Made by a program: the position numbers and the translations under genes
Shown here: one piece after another, positions 37,248 to 45,962 of the stretch
How positions within the stretch are numbered: the first letter of the stretch is position 1
Layout: each line of letters starts with the position of its first letter
Notes under the pieces: generated by a model
What the model was told of the DNA's origin: nothing
The model's database searches: none
What the model saw: only the letters and a program-made list of their open reading frames with translations
Source of the DNA: Psychroflexus longus
Lineage (GTDB): Bacteria > Bacteroidota > Bacteroidia > Flavobacteriales > Flavobacteriaceae
Assembly (NCBI RefSeq): GCF_020164595.1
Contig: NZ_JAIQZE010000002.1
Coordinates: 62,001-126,000, forward strand
Reading direction: 5' to 3'
Length of the DNA: 64,000 nucleotides

Positions 37248-37844
37248 TTAATCTAAAGATGAGGCTATCTGCTTTGCTAAAAACTTTTGGCCAAATTCAG
37301 AATTGAGGTATTTCATATCTTCAGGATTGGAGAGGAAACCAAGTTCTACGGTCACTGCTGGACATTTCAAATTTTTCAAAAGAAAGAAATTTGCTGATTG
37401 TAATGCTGAAGTTTTAAAATCTTTACGTTTGAAAGATTCCAAAATTTTAGTCCCAAAATAAGACGATTTAACTGTGAATTCATTTTCAGCAACAAAAACC
37501 TCCACTCCATTCCTATCTCTATCTGGAGAATAGTTAGCATGAAGAGAAATAACTAAATCAGGAGAAAGGGCCTCAATTTTGGTGAGCCTGTCTTGTAACG
37601 ACATAAATTCATCTTCAGTTCTCAATAATATAATTTCAATGTTCTTATCTGAACAAAGCTCTTTGAGGTGAGAAGAGACGTCGGCAACAATTTGCTTTTC
37701 CAATATTGAATTGCTTTGCGCACCAGTATCTATACCTCCATGACCTGCGTCAATGACAACTTTAATCTTGTTTGGGTTTGTAGGATCCGCAGACATAAAA
37801 TTAAATCCAACACAAAAAACAAATAAGAAACGGACTAACCTCAT
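37248..37844 (-). CDS. N-acetylmuramoyl-L-alanine amidase (Amidase_3)
   Basis: This periplasmic zinc amidase cleaves the bond between muramic acid and the stem peptide. The 198 residues contain a signal peptide (VRFLFVFCVGFNFMSA) and the Amidase_3 motifs: VVIDAGHGGIDTGA with the first zinc His, SLEKQIV-type Glu (ILEKQIV), VISLHANYS with the second His, and the catalytic Glu in VTVELGFLSN. There is no LysM or SPOR domain. It is a short member acting in cell division or wall turnover. Confidence 0.94.
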   Translation of the reverse strand: MRLVRFLFVFCVGFNFMSADPTNPNKIKVVIDAGHGGIDTGAQSNSILEKQIVADVSSHLKELCSDKNIEIILLRTEDEFMSLQDRLTKIEALSPDLVISLHANYSPDRDRNGVEVFVAENEFTVKSSYFGTKILESFKRKDFKTSALQSANFFLLKNLKCPAVTVELGFLSNPEDMKYLNSEFGQKFLAKQIASSLD

Positions 37845-37974
37845 AATACACTTTCGAATGAAATTCTAAAGTAAGAAAATTTTCTATAAAATTTAAGGTT
37901 TAGTTATGAAGAAATAAATTTTAACATAGCCCATAAATTCAGAATTTTGATTGATCATTTTATAATGACCATGA

Positions 37975-38718
37975 TTAATTACGGGGGTCAGAAGATAAAA
38001 TAAATTCTTTGTAATCCTCAGCAAACGTATATAGTTTATCGATCAAATCAAGTCTGTTTTCAGACTTAAGGAAAGAAGCATCAAGTTGTTTACTAGCCAG
38101 AAAGTCAAAAAACAGTTCTTGTTTATCTTCAGCAATATGAAGTTCCTCTACCAGAAATCTTTCATTTATGTTTATATCTTTTAAAAATAAAGCTTCAAAA
38201 TCCTCAAATCCCAAATAACTTGTAGCCTTTTCTGGTGGTTTATCAGACTTAAAAGCACTAAAAATTAGTCTTAGAATATTTCCTATGTTACCATTGGAAG
38301 GTTGATACAATTCAGGATGCTTTTTGGCGTCTTTTCGAATTTGGGTGGTTAAATTTTTATCCAGATTTTGAACATCTGTTTTGCTTGATTTGTATCCTGT
38401 AACCTTGACTTCGTCTAGGCTTGAAATCTTTAATTCTACAACAGTTTTTCTTTCGAGTTGCTTTTGGTTGACTATCAATTCATACAATTCATAAGCAATA
38501 GAGGTAAATTGAATTGTATCACCAATTTTAGCCTCAATCCTGAAATAACCATTAGAATTAGAAACTTCAATCCTGTCATGTGACAAATTTTCTATTCGGA
38601 TTCCTGAGACTCTACCATCAGCATCATAGACATAACCCTCGACTTCTTGCCCGAACAATTGAGTGGAAACTAGTACAATCAAATAGATTAAATTTTTAAG
38701 CAAGGGATGAAGTTTCAA
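37975..38718 (-). CDS. Carboxypeptidase-regulatory-like domain protein
   Basis: This 247-residue protein has a signal peptide (LLKNLIYLIVLVSTQLFG). A CarboxypepD_reg-like beta-sandwich follows (about residues 24-105: VEGYVYDADGRVSGIRIEN, SNSNGYFRIEAKIGDTIQF, ISSLDEVKVTGY). The C-terminal half is helical and charged with no recognised domain. This beta-sandwich is the same domain that begins TonB-dependent receptors, but the barrel is absent, so it is a stand-alone periplasmic protein of unknown role. Confidence 0.86.
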   Translation of the reverse strand: MKLHPLLKNLIYLIVLVSTQLFGQEVEGYVYDADGRVSGIRIENLSHDRIEVSNSNGYFRIEAKIGDTIQFTSIAYELYELIVNQKQLERKTVVELKISSLDEVKVTGYKSSKTDVQNLDKNLTTQIRKDAKKHPELYQPSNGNIGNILRLIFSAFKSDKPPEKATSYLGFEDFEALFLKDININERFLVEELHIAEDKQELFFDFLASKQLDASFLKSENRLDLIDKLYTFAEDYKEFILSSDPRN

Positions 38719-38881
38719 TTGGCCTGTAAGATAAGAGATTTCAAAAACCTATGAATCATTAAAACTTAAGTTGAACCTGTTTTAAGTTTAAAAACCCTTT
38801 CGTTGATTTAAGGATTAATATATTCTCCTAAAGAATCCAAAACTAAGGGATTCAGGAGACTCACACCTTAATAATGTTGCA

Positions 38882-38912
38882 TAAAAAAAGCTTCTCGGAA
38901 AGAGAAGCTTTT
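38882..38912 (-). terminator. Rho-independent terminator of tRNA-Leu
   Basis: AAAAGCTTCTC (38886-38896) pairs perfectly with GAGAAGCTTTT (38902-38912) around a 5-base loop, with T residues following on the minus strand. It begins four bases past the tRNA 3' end. Confidence 0.88.
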
Positions 38913-38916
38913 GAAG

Positions 38917-38998
38917 TACGGGCGGAGAGACTCGAACTCTCACACCTTGCGGCACTAGATCCTAAGTCTAGCGTGTCTACCAATTCCACCACGCCCGC
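38917..38998 (-). tRNA. tRNA-Leu (anticodon UAG)
   Basis: This 82-base tRNA on the minus strand begins GCGGGCGTGGTGGAATTGGT. The acceptor stem GCGGGCG pairs with CGCCCGT (first pair G-U). The anticodon stem-loop CTAGA-CTTAGGA-TCTAG gives anticodon UAG, reading the CUN leucine codons. A short variable arm, TTCGAGTC in the T loop and discriminator A fit tRNA-Leu. CCA is not encoded. A strong terminator follows. Confidence 0.96.
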
Positions 38999-39014
38999 AT
39001 TAATTTTGCGATTG

Positions 39015-39043
39015 TAAATATAGAGAATAAATGGAACTTTCAA
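39015..39043 (-). promoter_or_regulatory. Promoter for tRNA-Leu
   Basis: On the minus strand TTG, 18 bases and TATATTTA (39015-39022) approximate the -33/-7 pair 17 bases before the tRNA. Confidence 0.45.
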
Positions 39044-39092
39044 ATTAAGTTTCAAGAAAATATTTTATATTGTAAAAACTCAAAAAAAGACC

Positions 39093-40490
39093 ATGAATAC
39101 TAGACCTTATATTGACAAACACAAACAAAGATTTATAGACGAGCTAATCGAATTGCTGAAAATTCCGTCCATAAGCGCTGATCCTAAGTTCAAAAAGGAG
39201 GTTTTGATGACGGCGGGAGCTGTCAAAATCAATTTGGAGGCTGCAGGCTGCGATAAAGTGGAAATTTGTGAAACCACAGGCTTTCCAATTGTTTATGCCG
39301 AAAAAATTATAGACGAATCTTTACCTACTGTTTTGGTGTACGGGCATTACGATGTGCAGCCGCCAGATCCTATGGATTTATGGAACAGCCCACCCTTTGA
39401 GCCTGTGATTCAAAACACCGACATTCATCCCGAAGGTGCCATATTCGCCCGCGGCGCTTGTGATGATAAGGGGCAAATGTATATACACGTGAAGGCGATG
39501 GAAGTCATGATTCAGAATGACCAGTTGCCTTGCAACATCAAATTCATGATTGAAGGCGAAGAAGAAGTTGGGAGCGTAAGTCTGGAGTCCTTTCTTGAAC
39601 TCAATCGGGAAAAGCTTTCCAATGATGTGATTCTGATTTCCGACACAGGAATGATCAGCAAAGACGTACCTTCCATAACCACAGGCTTAAGAGGTTTAAG
39701 CTATGTGGAAGTGGAAGTCGAAAGTCCCAATCGCGATTTACACTCTGGACTTTATGGCGGAGCCGTGGCCAATCCCATCAATATTTTGGCTAAAATGATT
39801 GCATCACTACACGATGAAAATAAACACATTACTATTCCCGGATTTTACGATAAGGTCGAGGAATTAAGCTCAGCTGAAAGAGAAAAAATGGCAGAAGCCC
39901 CTTTTTATCTAGAAAACTACAAAAAACATATCGGCATTAATGATGTTCATGGCGAAAAAGGTTTCACGACCAACGAGCGTAACTCCATAAGACCAACGCT
40001 AGACGTTAATGGCATTTGGGGAGGATATATGGGCGAAGGTGCCAAAACGGTGATTCCTAGTAAAGCTTATGCTAAAATTTCTATGCGTTTGGTGCCCAAC
40101 CAGGACTGGAGAGAAATCACTGAGCTTTTCAAAACTCATTTTGAGAGCATCGCCCCCGATAGCGTAAAAGTAAAAGTCAAACCTCATCACGGTGGCCAGG
40201 GTTACGTCACTCCCATCGATGGAATTGAATATCAGGCGGCAGACCTGGCCTTTCAAGACGCTTTTGGGAAGCCAGCCGTTCCTCAGCGCAGCGGAGGTAG
40301 TATTCCCATTGTCTCTATGTTTGAAAAGTATCTGGGAAGCAAAACGGTCTTGATGGGCTTTGGACTTAACTCGGATGCCATCCACTCCCCCAATGAGCAT
40401 TTTGGAATTTGGAATTACCTCAAGGGCATTGAGACCATTCCATACTTTTACAAACATTTTACTGAACTTTACTTAAAAGAAAAGAAGTAG
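39093..40490 (+). CDS. M20 family dipeptidase
   Basis: This 465-residue metallopeptidase of the M20 family hydrolyses dipeptides or short peptides in the cytoplasm. Two-zinc ligands are visible: the His-Asp motif GHYDVQPPDPMDLWNSPPF near residue 87, the bridging Asp in ARGACDDKGQM near 130, and the Glu pair in IEGEEEVGS near 163. A final His is in DAIHSPNEHFG. The dimerisation insert sits in the middle. There is no signal peptide. It is a single gene, and two repeat elements follow it. Confidence 0.95.
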   Translation: MNTRPYIDKHKQRFIDELIELLKIPSISADPKFKKEVLMTAGAVKINLEAAGCDKVEICETTGFPIVYAEKIIDESLPTVLVYGHYDVQPPDPMDLWNSPPFEPVIQNTDIHPEGAIFARGACDDKGQMYIHVKAMEVMIQNDQLPCNIKFMIEGEEEVGSVSLESFLELNREKLSNDVILISDTGMISKDVPSITTGLRGLSYVEVEVESPNRDLHSGLYGGAVANPINILAKMIASLHDENKHITIPGFYDKVEELSSAEREKMAEAPFYLENYKKHIGINDVHGEKGFTTNERNSIRPTLDVNGIWGGYMGEGAKTVIPSKAYAKISMRLVPNQDWREITELFKTHFESIAPDSVKVKVKPHHGGQGYVTPIDGIEYQAADLAFQDAFGKPAVPQRSGGSIPIVSMFEKYLGSKTVLMGFGLNSDAIHSPNEHFGIWNYLKGIETIPYFYKHFTELYLKEKK

Positions 40491-40495
40491 CATTT

Positions 40496-40680
40496 GGGCG
40501 TTACCCCAATCCTCTCTACAAAATTTAGTGGATTGGGAAGGGGTCGGGCTATCCGTTGCAAGCCATTTCAGTAAAGCTATAAAAATATAAGCCTGGCAAG
40601 AGCTTCCGCTAGTCGCTTGGCTAGGCTTTATTTTTTAAAAAAGCTTTACTTTATGGGCTTTCCACTTCTATCCCTAACTC
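40496..40680. repeat. Dispersed hairpin repeat, family 1, copy 2
   Basis: This 185-base element starts 5 bases after the dipeptidase stop. It shares the ordered blocks of 28231-28377 and has an added CCAATCC/GGATTGG hairpin near its left end. Central arms AGTAAAGCT and AGCTTTACT, and AAGCCTGGCAAG with CTTGGCTAGGCTT, keep the folded shape while the sequence differs from copy 1. It fills the first part of the 464-base gap 40491-40954. Confidence 0.8.
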
Positions 40681-40705
40681 AAAACACTCTAACCTCGAGC
40701 CGACA

Positions 40706-40740
40706 AGGCCTTATGAGGTTTTAGAAACCTCACAAGCCTA
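40706..40740. repeat. Palindromic AAACCTC repeat
   Basis: TGAGGTTT (40714-40721) and AAACCTCA (40725-40732) are perfect arms around a 3-base loop, extended imperfectly by AGGCC and AGCCT. It lies between the two repeat elements in the gap 40491-40954 and has no T-run. Confidence 0.6.
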
Positions 40741-40790
40741 ACCCCACTCTTCAGGAAATTTGAAAAATTAGAATAGTACTTAAGCCTCAC

Positions 40791-40880
40791 ACCGACTTCA
40801 GTTAAAACTTTACACCCCAGACGCTGCTTTAAGTTTTGACATAGAGCCTGAAGCTCACTATCGTAAAACTTTGAAAGTTA
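40791..40880. repeat. Dispersed intergenic repeat, family 2, copy A
   Basis: This shares CTTCAGTT.AAACTTTAC, five variable bases, AGACGCTG and a TTnAAGT block with 51753-51842, in the same order and spacing. The ends GTTAA and TTAAC are complementary. No reading frame is apparent. Confidence 0.7.
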
Positions 40881-40893
40881 ACGGAGGTAAATC

Positions 40894-40929
40894 AAAAAAA
40901 ATACCCTCTTCTATAGAATAAAAGAGGGT
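40894..40929 (-). terminator. Rho-independent terminator of hemE
   Basis: ACCCTCTT (40903-40910) pairs with AAGAGGGT (40922-40929), followed by a T-rich run on the minus strand. It is 25 bases past the hemE stop. Confidence 0.8.
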
Positions 40930-40954
40930 TGTTTTAGGTGTGTGTGTTTTTTAT

Positions 40955-41977
40955 CTATTTATATTCCTTCACCGCATCTACAAAAGCTTTGGCATTTTCA
41001 ACAGGAATATTGGGTAGGATCCCATGTCCCAGGTTCACGATGTAGCGGTCTTTACCAAATTCATCGATCATTTGATGCACCATTTTTTTGATGTCTTTGG
41101 GTGGAGAAAACAAACGCGAAGGATCAAAATTTCCCTGCAAAGTGATTTTCCCTCCAGATAAATACCTGGCATTTTTGGCCGAGCAAGTCCAGTCCACACC
41201 GAGAGCAGTCGCTCCAGATTTAGCCATCGTGTCTAATGCAAACCAGCAACCTTTACCAAAAGCAATTACCGGAATATCCTCCTTCAACGCATCGATGATC
41301 TGCTGGATATATGGCCAGGAAAATTCCTGATAATCGACCGGCGACAGCATCCCGCCCCAGGAATCAAATACCTGTACGGCATCTACTCCTGCTTCAACCT
41401 TTCCTTTGAGGTAAGCGATGGTAGTATCGGTGATTTTTTGTAATAATTCGTGAGCCATTTGAGGTTCGGTAAAACAAAATTCTTTGGCTTTATCGAAGTT
41501 TTTGGAACCTTGTCCTTGCACGCAGTAACAAAAGATTGTCCAAGGCGATCCGGCAAAACCAATTAGTGGCACCTCATCATTCAGCTCTTTTTTGGTCATT
41601 TTGATAGCTTCATAGACATAGCCTAACTCTTCATAAACATCGGGCACAATGACCTGATCCAGGGTTCTTCGGTCTCGAATAGGATTAGGCAACCACGGGC
41701 CAACTCCTGGTTTCATCTCCACTTCTATGTTCATTGCTTGGGGTACTACCAAAATGTCACTGAACAAAATAGCTGCGTCGGTACCGACTTGATGAATCGG
41801 CATGACAGTAATTTCAGTCGCCAATTCCGGGGTCCGGCAGCGGGTAAAGAAATCGTACTTTTCTTTCAGCTTCATAAAATCGGGCAAATAGCGTCCAGCT
41901 TGTCGCATCATCCAAACAGGGGGACGTTCTACTGTTTCTCCTTTTAAAGCTTTTAAAAATAAATCGTTTTTTATCAT
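40955..41977 (-). CDS. hemE: Uroporphyrinogen decarboxylase
   Basis: HemE removes four acetate carboxyls from uroporphyrinogen III to give coproporphyrinogen III. The 340 residues match the family. The N-terminal signature [17 protein letters not shown] near residue 19 carries the substrate-binding Arg residues. The catalytic region [12 protein letters not shown] and the pocket segments [28 protein letters not shown] and [11 protein letters not shown] are all present. It follows hemB by 49 bases and ends the operon hemJ-kinase-hydratase-hemB-hemE at a clear terminator. Confidence 0.98.
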   Translation of the reverse strand: MIKNDLFLKALKGETVERPPVWMMRQAGRYLPDFMKLKEKYDFFTRCRTPELATEITVMPIHQVGTDAAILFSDILVVPQAMNIEVEMKPGVGPWLPNPIRDRRTLDQVIVPDVYEELGYVYEAIKMTKKELNDEVPLIGFAGSPWTIFCYCVQGQGSKNFDKAKEFCFTEPQMAHELLQKITDTTIAYLKGKVEAGVDAVQVFDSWGGMLSPVDYQEFSWPYIQQIIDALKEDIPVIAFGKGCWFALDTMAKSGATALGVDWTCSAKNARYLSGGKITLQGNFDPSRLFSPPKDIKKMVHQMIDEFGKDRYIVNLGHGILPNIPVENAKAFVDAVKEYK

Positions 41978-42026
41978 TGAAATTTGATTGAAATCTAATT
42001 GTAATTTAAATCGGTAAACTCACTGA

Positions 42027-43013
42027 TTAAAGTAACTTCACCGCGTCTTTAGCAAAGTAACTGGCGATCATGCTGGCTCCTGCTCTTTTGATAGCCGTCA
42101 ATTGTTCTAGCATCACTTCATCGTGGTTGAGCCAACCTTTTTCTGACGCTGCTTTAATCATTGCATACTCACCGCTTACCTGATACACAGCTACAGGAAC
42201 TTCGACTTCATTGGCTATATCTCTCACAATATCTAGGTAACACAAGCCTGGTTTGACCATTACTATGTCGGCGCCCTCGTCTAAATCGGCAAAAGTTTCC
42301 TTCAAAGCTTCGCTTCTATTGGCTGGATCCATTTGATAAGTTTTCTTGTCTTTTGGAATGTCTTTCACGTCCACAGGAGCAGAATCTAAAGCATCTCTAA
42401 ATGGCCCATAAAACGCGGAAGCAAATTTAGCCGAATAGCTCATAATACCAACATCAGTGAAATGTGCATCTTCCAACACACTGCGAATTTCCAGGATTCT
42501 TCCGTCCATCATATCACTTGGTGCCACAAAATCAGCGCCTGCCTGTGCATGGCTTAAAGACATTTGTGCCAAAAAAGAATTGGTTCTATCATTGACAATT
42601 TTACCCTGGTCCACAATACCATCGTGGCCATACATGGAGTATGGGTCCAAAGCCACATCGGTCATCACCAGCATTTCTGGTGCTGCATCTTTCACAGTTT
42701 TGATTGCTCTTTGCATTAACCCGCTAGGATTGACAGCTTCCTCTCCTCGGTTGTCTTTGAGTTTTTCATCAACTTTTACAAATAGCAAAACAGACCTCAA
42801 GCCCATCTGCCAAAGTTCCTTGACTTCTTTGGAAAGCAGATCCAAACTAAATCGGTAATAGTTGGGCATAGAAGCAATTTCATCTTTTACCCCTTTACCT
42901 TCCACCACAAAAAGTGGAACAATAAAGTCGGTTGGGCTTAAGTGAGTTTCTCGGATCAACGAGCGTATAGATTCATTTTGCCGTAATCGGCGATGTCTTT
43001 GTAGGGGAAACAT
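42027..43013 (-). CDS. hemB: Delta-aminolevulinic acid dehydratase (porphobilinogen synthase)
   Basis: HemB condenses two aminolevulinate molecules into porphobilinogen. Its 328 residues have the metal-site region MTDVALDPYSMYGHDG, in which the zinc-type cysteines are replaced, so it is probably a Mg-dependent type. They also have the catalytic lysines in YSAKFASAFYGPFRD and MVKPGLCYLDIV. It lies one base after the enoyl-CoA hydratase gene, pointing to one transcript. Together with hemE and hemJ it gives three haem steps in this operon. Confidence 0.98.
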   Translation of the reverse strand: MFPLQRHRRLRQNESIRSLIRETHLSPTDFIVPLFVVEGKGVKDEIASMPNYYRFSLDLLSKEVKELWQMGLRSVLLFVKVDEKLKDNRGEEAVNPSGLMQRAIKTVKDAAPEMLVMTDVALDPYSMYGHDGIVDQGKIVNDRTNSFLAQMSLSHAQAGADFVAPSDMMDGRILEIRSVLEDAHFTDVGIMSYSAKFASAFYGPFRDALDSAPVDVKDIPKDKKTYQMDPANRSEALKETFADLDEGADIVMVKPGLCYLDIVRDIANEVEVPVAVYQVSGEYAMIKAASEKGWLNHDEVMLEQLTAIKRAGASMIASYFAKDAVKLL

Positions 43014-43014
43014 A

Positions 43015-43791
43015 TTACTTAAAATTTGGCTTTTGCTTATTTAAAAAGGCTTGAGTTCCTTCTTTAAAATCTTCAGTTCCAAAGGATTTTCCAAAGTTTT
43101 TAATTTCAGTTTCAAAACCATTAACGCCATCTTTATAATTGTCATTAATGGCTTCAATCGCCACTGAGATGGCCTGCATGGAATTATTTAAAATTTTATT
43201 TGCTAGTTTTTCAGCTAGTGGAAGTAATTCTTCTAGTGTTGTCACGTGGTTGACTAAGCCGTAATTTTTGGCGGTTTCTGCATCAATCATTCCCGCAGTC
43301 ATGATCATTTCCATAGCTCTGCCTTTGCCAACCAGTTGCGGTAAACGCTGTGTTCCTCCATAACCGGGTATGACGCCGAGAGAGGTTTCTGGGAGACCCA
43401 ACCTGGCATTATCGCTTGCGATCCTGAAATGCGCTGACATGGCTAATTCTAATCCTCCACCAAGGGCGAAACCATTAACGGCTGCGATGACAGGTTTTGG
43501 AAAGTTAGCGATATAGTCAAAAACTAGCTCCTGGCCTTTAGCTGCTAAATCTTTGCCTTGTTCCACCGAATATTCGGAAAATTCTGAAATATCCGCTCCA
43601 GCTACAAAGGCTTTTTCTCCGCTACCTGTAAGAATAACTAAAGCTACATCTTCATCACTTCTAAGAGACTGAAAAGCTTTATGAATTTCTTCAATTGTAG
43701 CTCTATTAAGAGCATTGAGTTTTTTAGGTCTATCAATATAAATGGTCGCTATTCTGTCTTGTATGTCAACTTTTAGGTTTTCAAATGTCAT
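43015..43791 (-). CDS. Enoyl-CoA hydratase/isomerase family protein
   Basis: This 258-residue crotonase-fold protein has the oxyanion-hole segments AFVAGADISEF and NGFALGGGLELAMS. Both catalytic glutamates of a true enoyl-CoA hydratase are present (ARLGLPETSLGVIPGYGGTQRL contains the second; the first lies in the GGGLELAM helix). It probably hydrates 2-enoyl-CoA in fatty-acid or amino-acid breakdown. It overlaps the histidine kinase gene by 11 bases and is one base before hemB, so it is carried in a mixed operon. Confidence 0.94.
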   Translation of the reverse strand: MTFENLKVDIQDRIATIYIDRPKKLNALNRATIEEIHKAFQSLRSDEDVALVILTGSGEKAFVAGADISEFSEYSVEQGKDLAAKGQELVFDYIANFPKPVIAAVNGFALGGGLELAMSAHFRIASDNARLGLPETSLGVIPGYGGTQRLPQLVGKGRAMEMIMTAGMIDAETAKNYGLVNHVTTLEELLPLAEKLANKILNNSMQAISVAIEAINDNYKDGVNGFETEIKNFGKSFGTEDFKEGTQAFLNKQKPNFK

Positions 43792-45250
43792 GAGTATGGG
43801 ATTTTGGAAATTTTAGTGTAAAGATAGTGCCTTGATCAGATTTTGAAGTCAGTTTTATATCACCTTTATAAGTTTCAACAATATTTTTGACCATACCCAG
43901 GCCTAATCCCATGCCACTGGTTTTAGTGGTAAATCTGGGTTCAAAAATGCGTTCCTGCAAATCTTGAGGAATACCAACACCATTATCTTCTACAGTAATA
44001 ACCGCATTTTCTTCTTCAGAAAAAATATTTACTGAAATAATTGGGTTTTCTAGATGTTCAGTCGCCTGAATGGCATTTTTCACCAAATTGGTGATGATTC
44101 TTATCAATTGACTTCTATCAAATTTAATCTGAATATCCTCTTTTTCAGAAGAAAATTGAATTTTGTTATCGTTGAAAATATCAAGAGCCAATCTGATGAT
44201 TTCAACAGCATTTAAGTTTTCATTGTGTTGAGCTGGCAGTTTAGCAAAGTCCGAAAATGCCCCGGCAATAGCGCTTAAATTATCAATTTGCTGAATGATG
44301 GTTTTAGAAAATTCCTTAACTCTTGTCTTTATATCTGGGTAGTCTGGATCAAATCTTCGCTCAAAGCTTTGCATGCTTAGTCGCATGGGAGTAAGAGGGT
44401 TTTTAATTTCGTGAGCTACTTGTCTTGCCATTTGTCTCCAGGCCTCTTCACGCTCGGTTTTAGCAAGCTTTAAGGCACTTTCTTCCAACTCGTCAATCAT
44501 GTCGTTGTAAGCCTTTACTAATGGCTTAATTTCATAACTTATCTCTTCATAAGATATTTTGGGATTGGACTGATCTAGTCTGGTTTTGGTGATTTTTTTG
44601 CTAATGCTTTGTAAAGAACTTGTAATGTATTTTGATAAAAAATAAGCTAATACAATTGCAGAAATCAGCATAAATAAATAGACCTGCGACAAAAGCATAA
44701 GAAAATCTCTAAGCTCTTTTTGTAAAAACCCATCATCTTCGATGTAGGGTAAATTTAATATTCCAATGGGTTTGAAATAATTATCGAGTATGTAGGTGTA
44801 AGAGGACTGGTAATTTTGATTGTCTAATTTAAAATTTTCAACGTACTTTTTTTCACTAGAATTCTGAAGCGCCTGAACTTTTTCTGAATTCATTTGAGTT
44901 TCCAGTGAATCCATATAAAAGGTAGCAATAGAAGATTTTAGCAGATTCCCCTCAAGATCGTAAATATTAATTTCGGTATTATGAATATCCTGAATCTCAT
45001 ATATTTTTTCTTTAAAAATAAGAGGCAAACTTTTGGTCTCTACCGGATAGGTGGTTGTCCTTAAGACGTAATTAATGTTGGCTCTTATTGCGTTTTCCTT
45101 TCGGTTGAGTTTTTCTCCATGTAATTCTTTGGCTTCTTCCTTAAATTGAAAAATAGTTACACCTGCAATCAATACAGAAGCTCCAACAACCAATGCAATC
45201 ATGGAGATGAAGATTCGAGTTCGTAAAGATCGCCTGTAATTGAACATCAT
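43781..45250 (-). CDS. Membrane sensor histidine kinase (NtrY-like architecture), orphan
   Basis: This 489-residue kinase has two membrane helices (about 14-34 and 187-207) enclosing a periplasmic sensor domain. A HAMP-like linker, a HisKA domain with phospho-acceptor His280 in RQVAHEIKNPLTPMRL, and a HATPase domain follow (N box NLVKNAIQATE, G1 EDNGVGIP, G2 GMGLGLGMV). No response regulator is adjacent. It overlaps hemJ by four bases (ATGA-type) and the hydratase gene by 11 bases, so it is expressed with haem genes. Whether it senses haem or redox is unknown. Confidence 0.93.
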   Translation of the reverse strand: MMFNYRRSLRTRIFISMIALVVGASVLIAGVTIFQFKEEAKELHGEKLNRKENAIRANINYVLRTTTYPVETKSLPLIFKEKIYEIQDIHNTEINIYDLEGNLLKSSIATFYMDSLETQMNSEKVQALQNSSEKKYVENFKLDNQNYQSSYTYILDNYFKPIGILNLPYIEDDGFLQKELRDFLMLLSQVYLFMLISAIVLAYFLSKYITSSLQSISKKITKTRLDQSNPKISYEEISYEIKPLVKAYNDMIDELEESALKLAKTEREEAWRQMARQVAHEIKNPLTPMRLSMQSFERRFDPDYPDIKTRVKEFSKTIIQQIDNLSAIAGAFSDFAKLPAQHNENLNAVEIIRLALDIFNDNKIQFSSEKEDIQIKFDRSQLIRIITNLVKNAIQATEHLENPIISVNIFSEEENAVITVEDNGVGIPQDLQERIFEPRFTTKTSGMGLGLGMVKNIVETYKGDIKLTSKSDQGTIFTLKFPKSHTHDI

Positions 45251-45792
45251 GAAGAAGGTTTACGATTCCTAAGGCGTTTGTACAATTTAATCCCGAGCAT
45301 CAGTACGACACCAAGACCAATTAAACCCACCAGACCCCAAATCCAGCTGATGGCACTTTTAAGTATGACCAAGAAAACGACAGCAAATAGAATAAGCGTA
45401 GCACCTTCATTCCAAAAACGCATCCCATTGGAAGTCCATCTGATATCATCCTTTTGAAACTGCTTGAATATGAAATGATTTTTGATGTGGTAAGCAAATA
45501 GTAAAACCACAAAAGCAAGCTTTACGTGCATCCATCCTTGCTCCAACCAACCTGGAACGAGAATCAAAAGCCATACTGCAAAAATGGTTGCTAAAATCGC
45601 AGATGGCCAGGTGATAATGTACCATAAGCGCTTTGCCATAATTTTAAGCTGTTCACTCAAAATGTCACTATCCGGTTGTGGTTTTTGTCTGGCTTCAATG
45701 TGATAAATGAAAATTCTTGGAATATAAAATAAACCTGCAAACCAGGTGATTACAAATATGAGATGTAGCGATTTGATGTAGTTATATTCCAC
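45247..45792 (-). CDS. hemJ: Protoporphyrinogen IX oxidase HemJ
   Basis: HemJ (UPF0093/CopD-like) is a haem-containing membrane protein that oxidises protoporphyrinogen IX to protoporphyrin IX. The 181 residues form four to five helices. The diagnostic N-terminal motif is SLHLIFVITWFAGLFYIPR with the conserved His near residue 10, and a later RLWYIITWPS and WMHVKLAFV follow, with a conserved His and Lys. It is the first gene of the haem operon, 25 bases from its promoter element. Confidence 0.93.
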   Translation of the reverse strand: MEYNYIKSLHLIFVITWFAGLFYIPRIFIYHIEARQKPQPDSDILSEQLKIMAKRLWYIITWPSAILATIFAVWLLILVPGWLEQGWMHVKLAFVVLLFAYHIKNHFIFKQFQKDDIRWTSNGMRFWNEGATLILFAVVFLVILKSAISWIWGLVGLIGLGVVLMLGIKLYKRLRNRKPSS

Positions 45793-45816
45793 TTTATTGA
45801 ATTGAATTTAGTATAT

Positions 45817-45824
45817 CAAAGATA
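45817..45824 (-). promoter_or_regulatory. Promoter -7 element for the hemJ operon
   Basis: TATCTTTG on the minus strand fits TAnnTTTG 24 bases before the hemJ ATG. Confidence 0.5.
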
Positions 45825-45904
45825 AGCATAACATGAAGATTTTAGAAGGATGGCAAGCTCAGGCTTAAAATTAGAAAAATAGCGAAGAAAAAGCACTTTA
45901 CTTT

Positions 45905-45960
45905 AATAATTCAAAGACTCAAAAACTAAATAACTCACAGAATCAGAAACTCACAAACTA
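45905..45960. repeat. Degenerate ACTCA/AACTCA simple repeat
   Basis: A low-complexity stretch repeats ACTCAnAAACT-like units between the MATE gene and the hemJ operon. No gene or terminator is apparent. Confidence 0.45.
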
Positions 45961-45962
45961 TT

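Noticed and set aside
38861-39055. Minus-strand frame of 64 codons containing GVVELVDTLDLGSSAARC
   Set aside because: The peptide is a translation of the tRNA-Leu gene itself, a well-known artefact.
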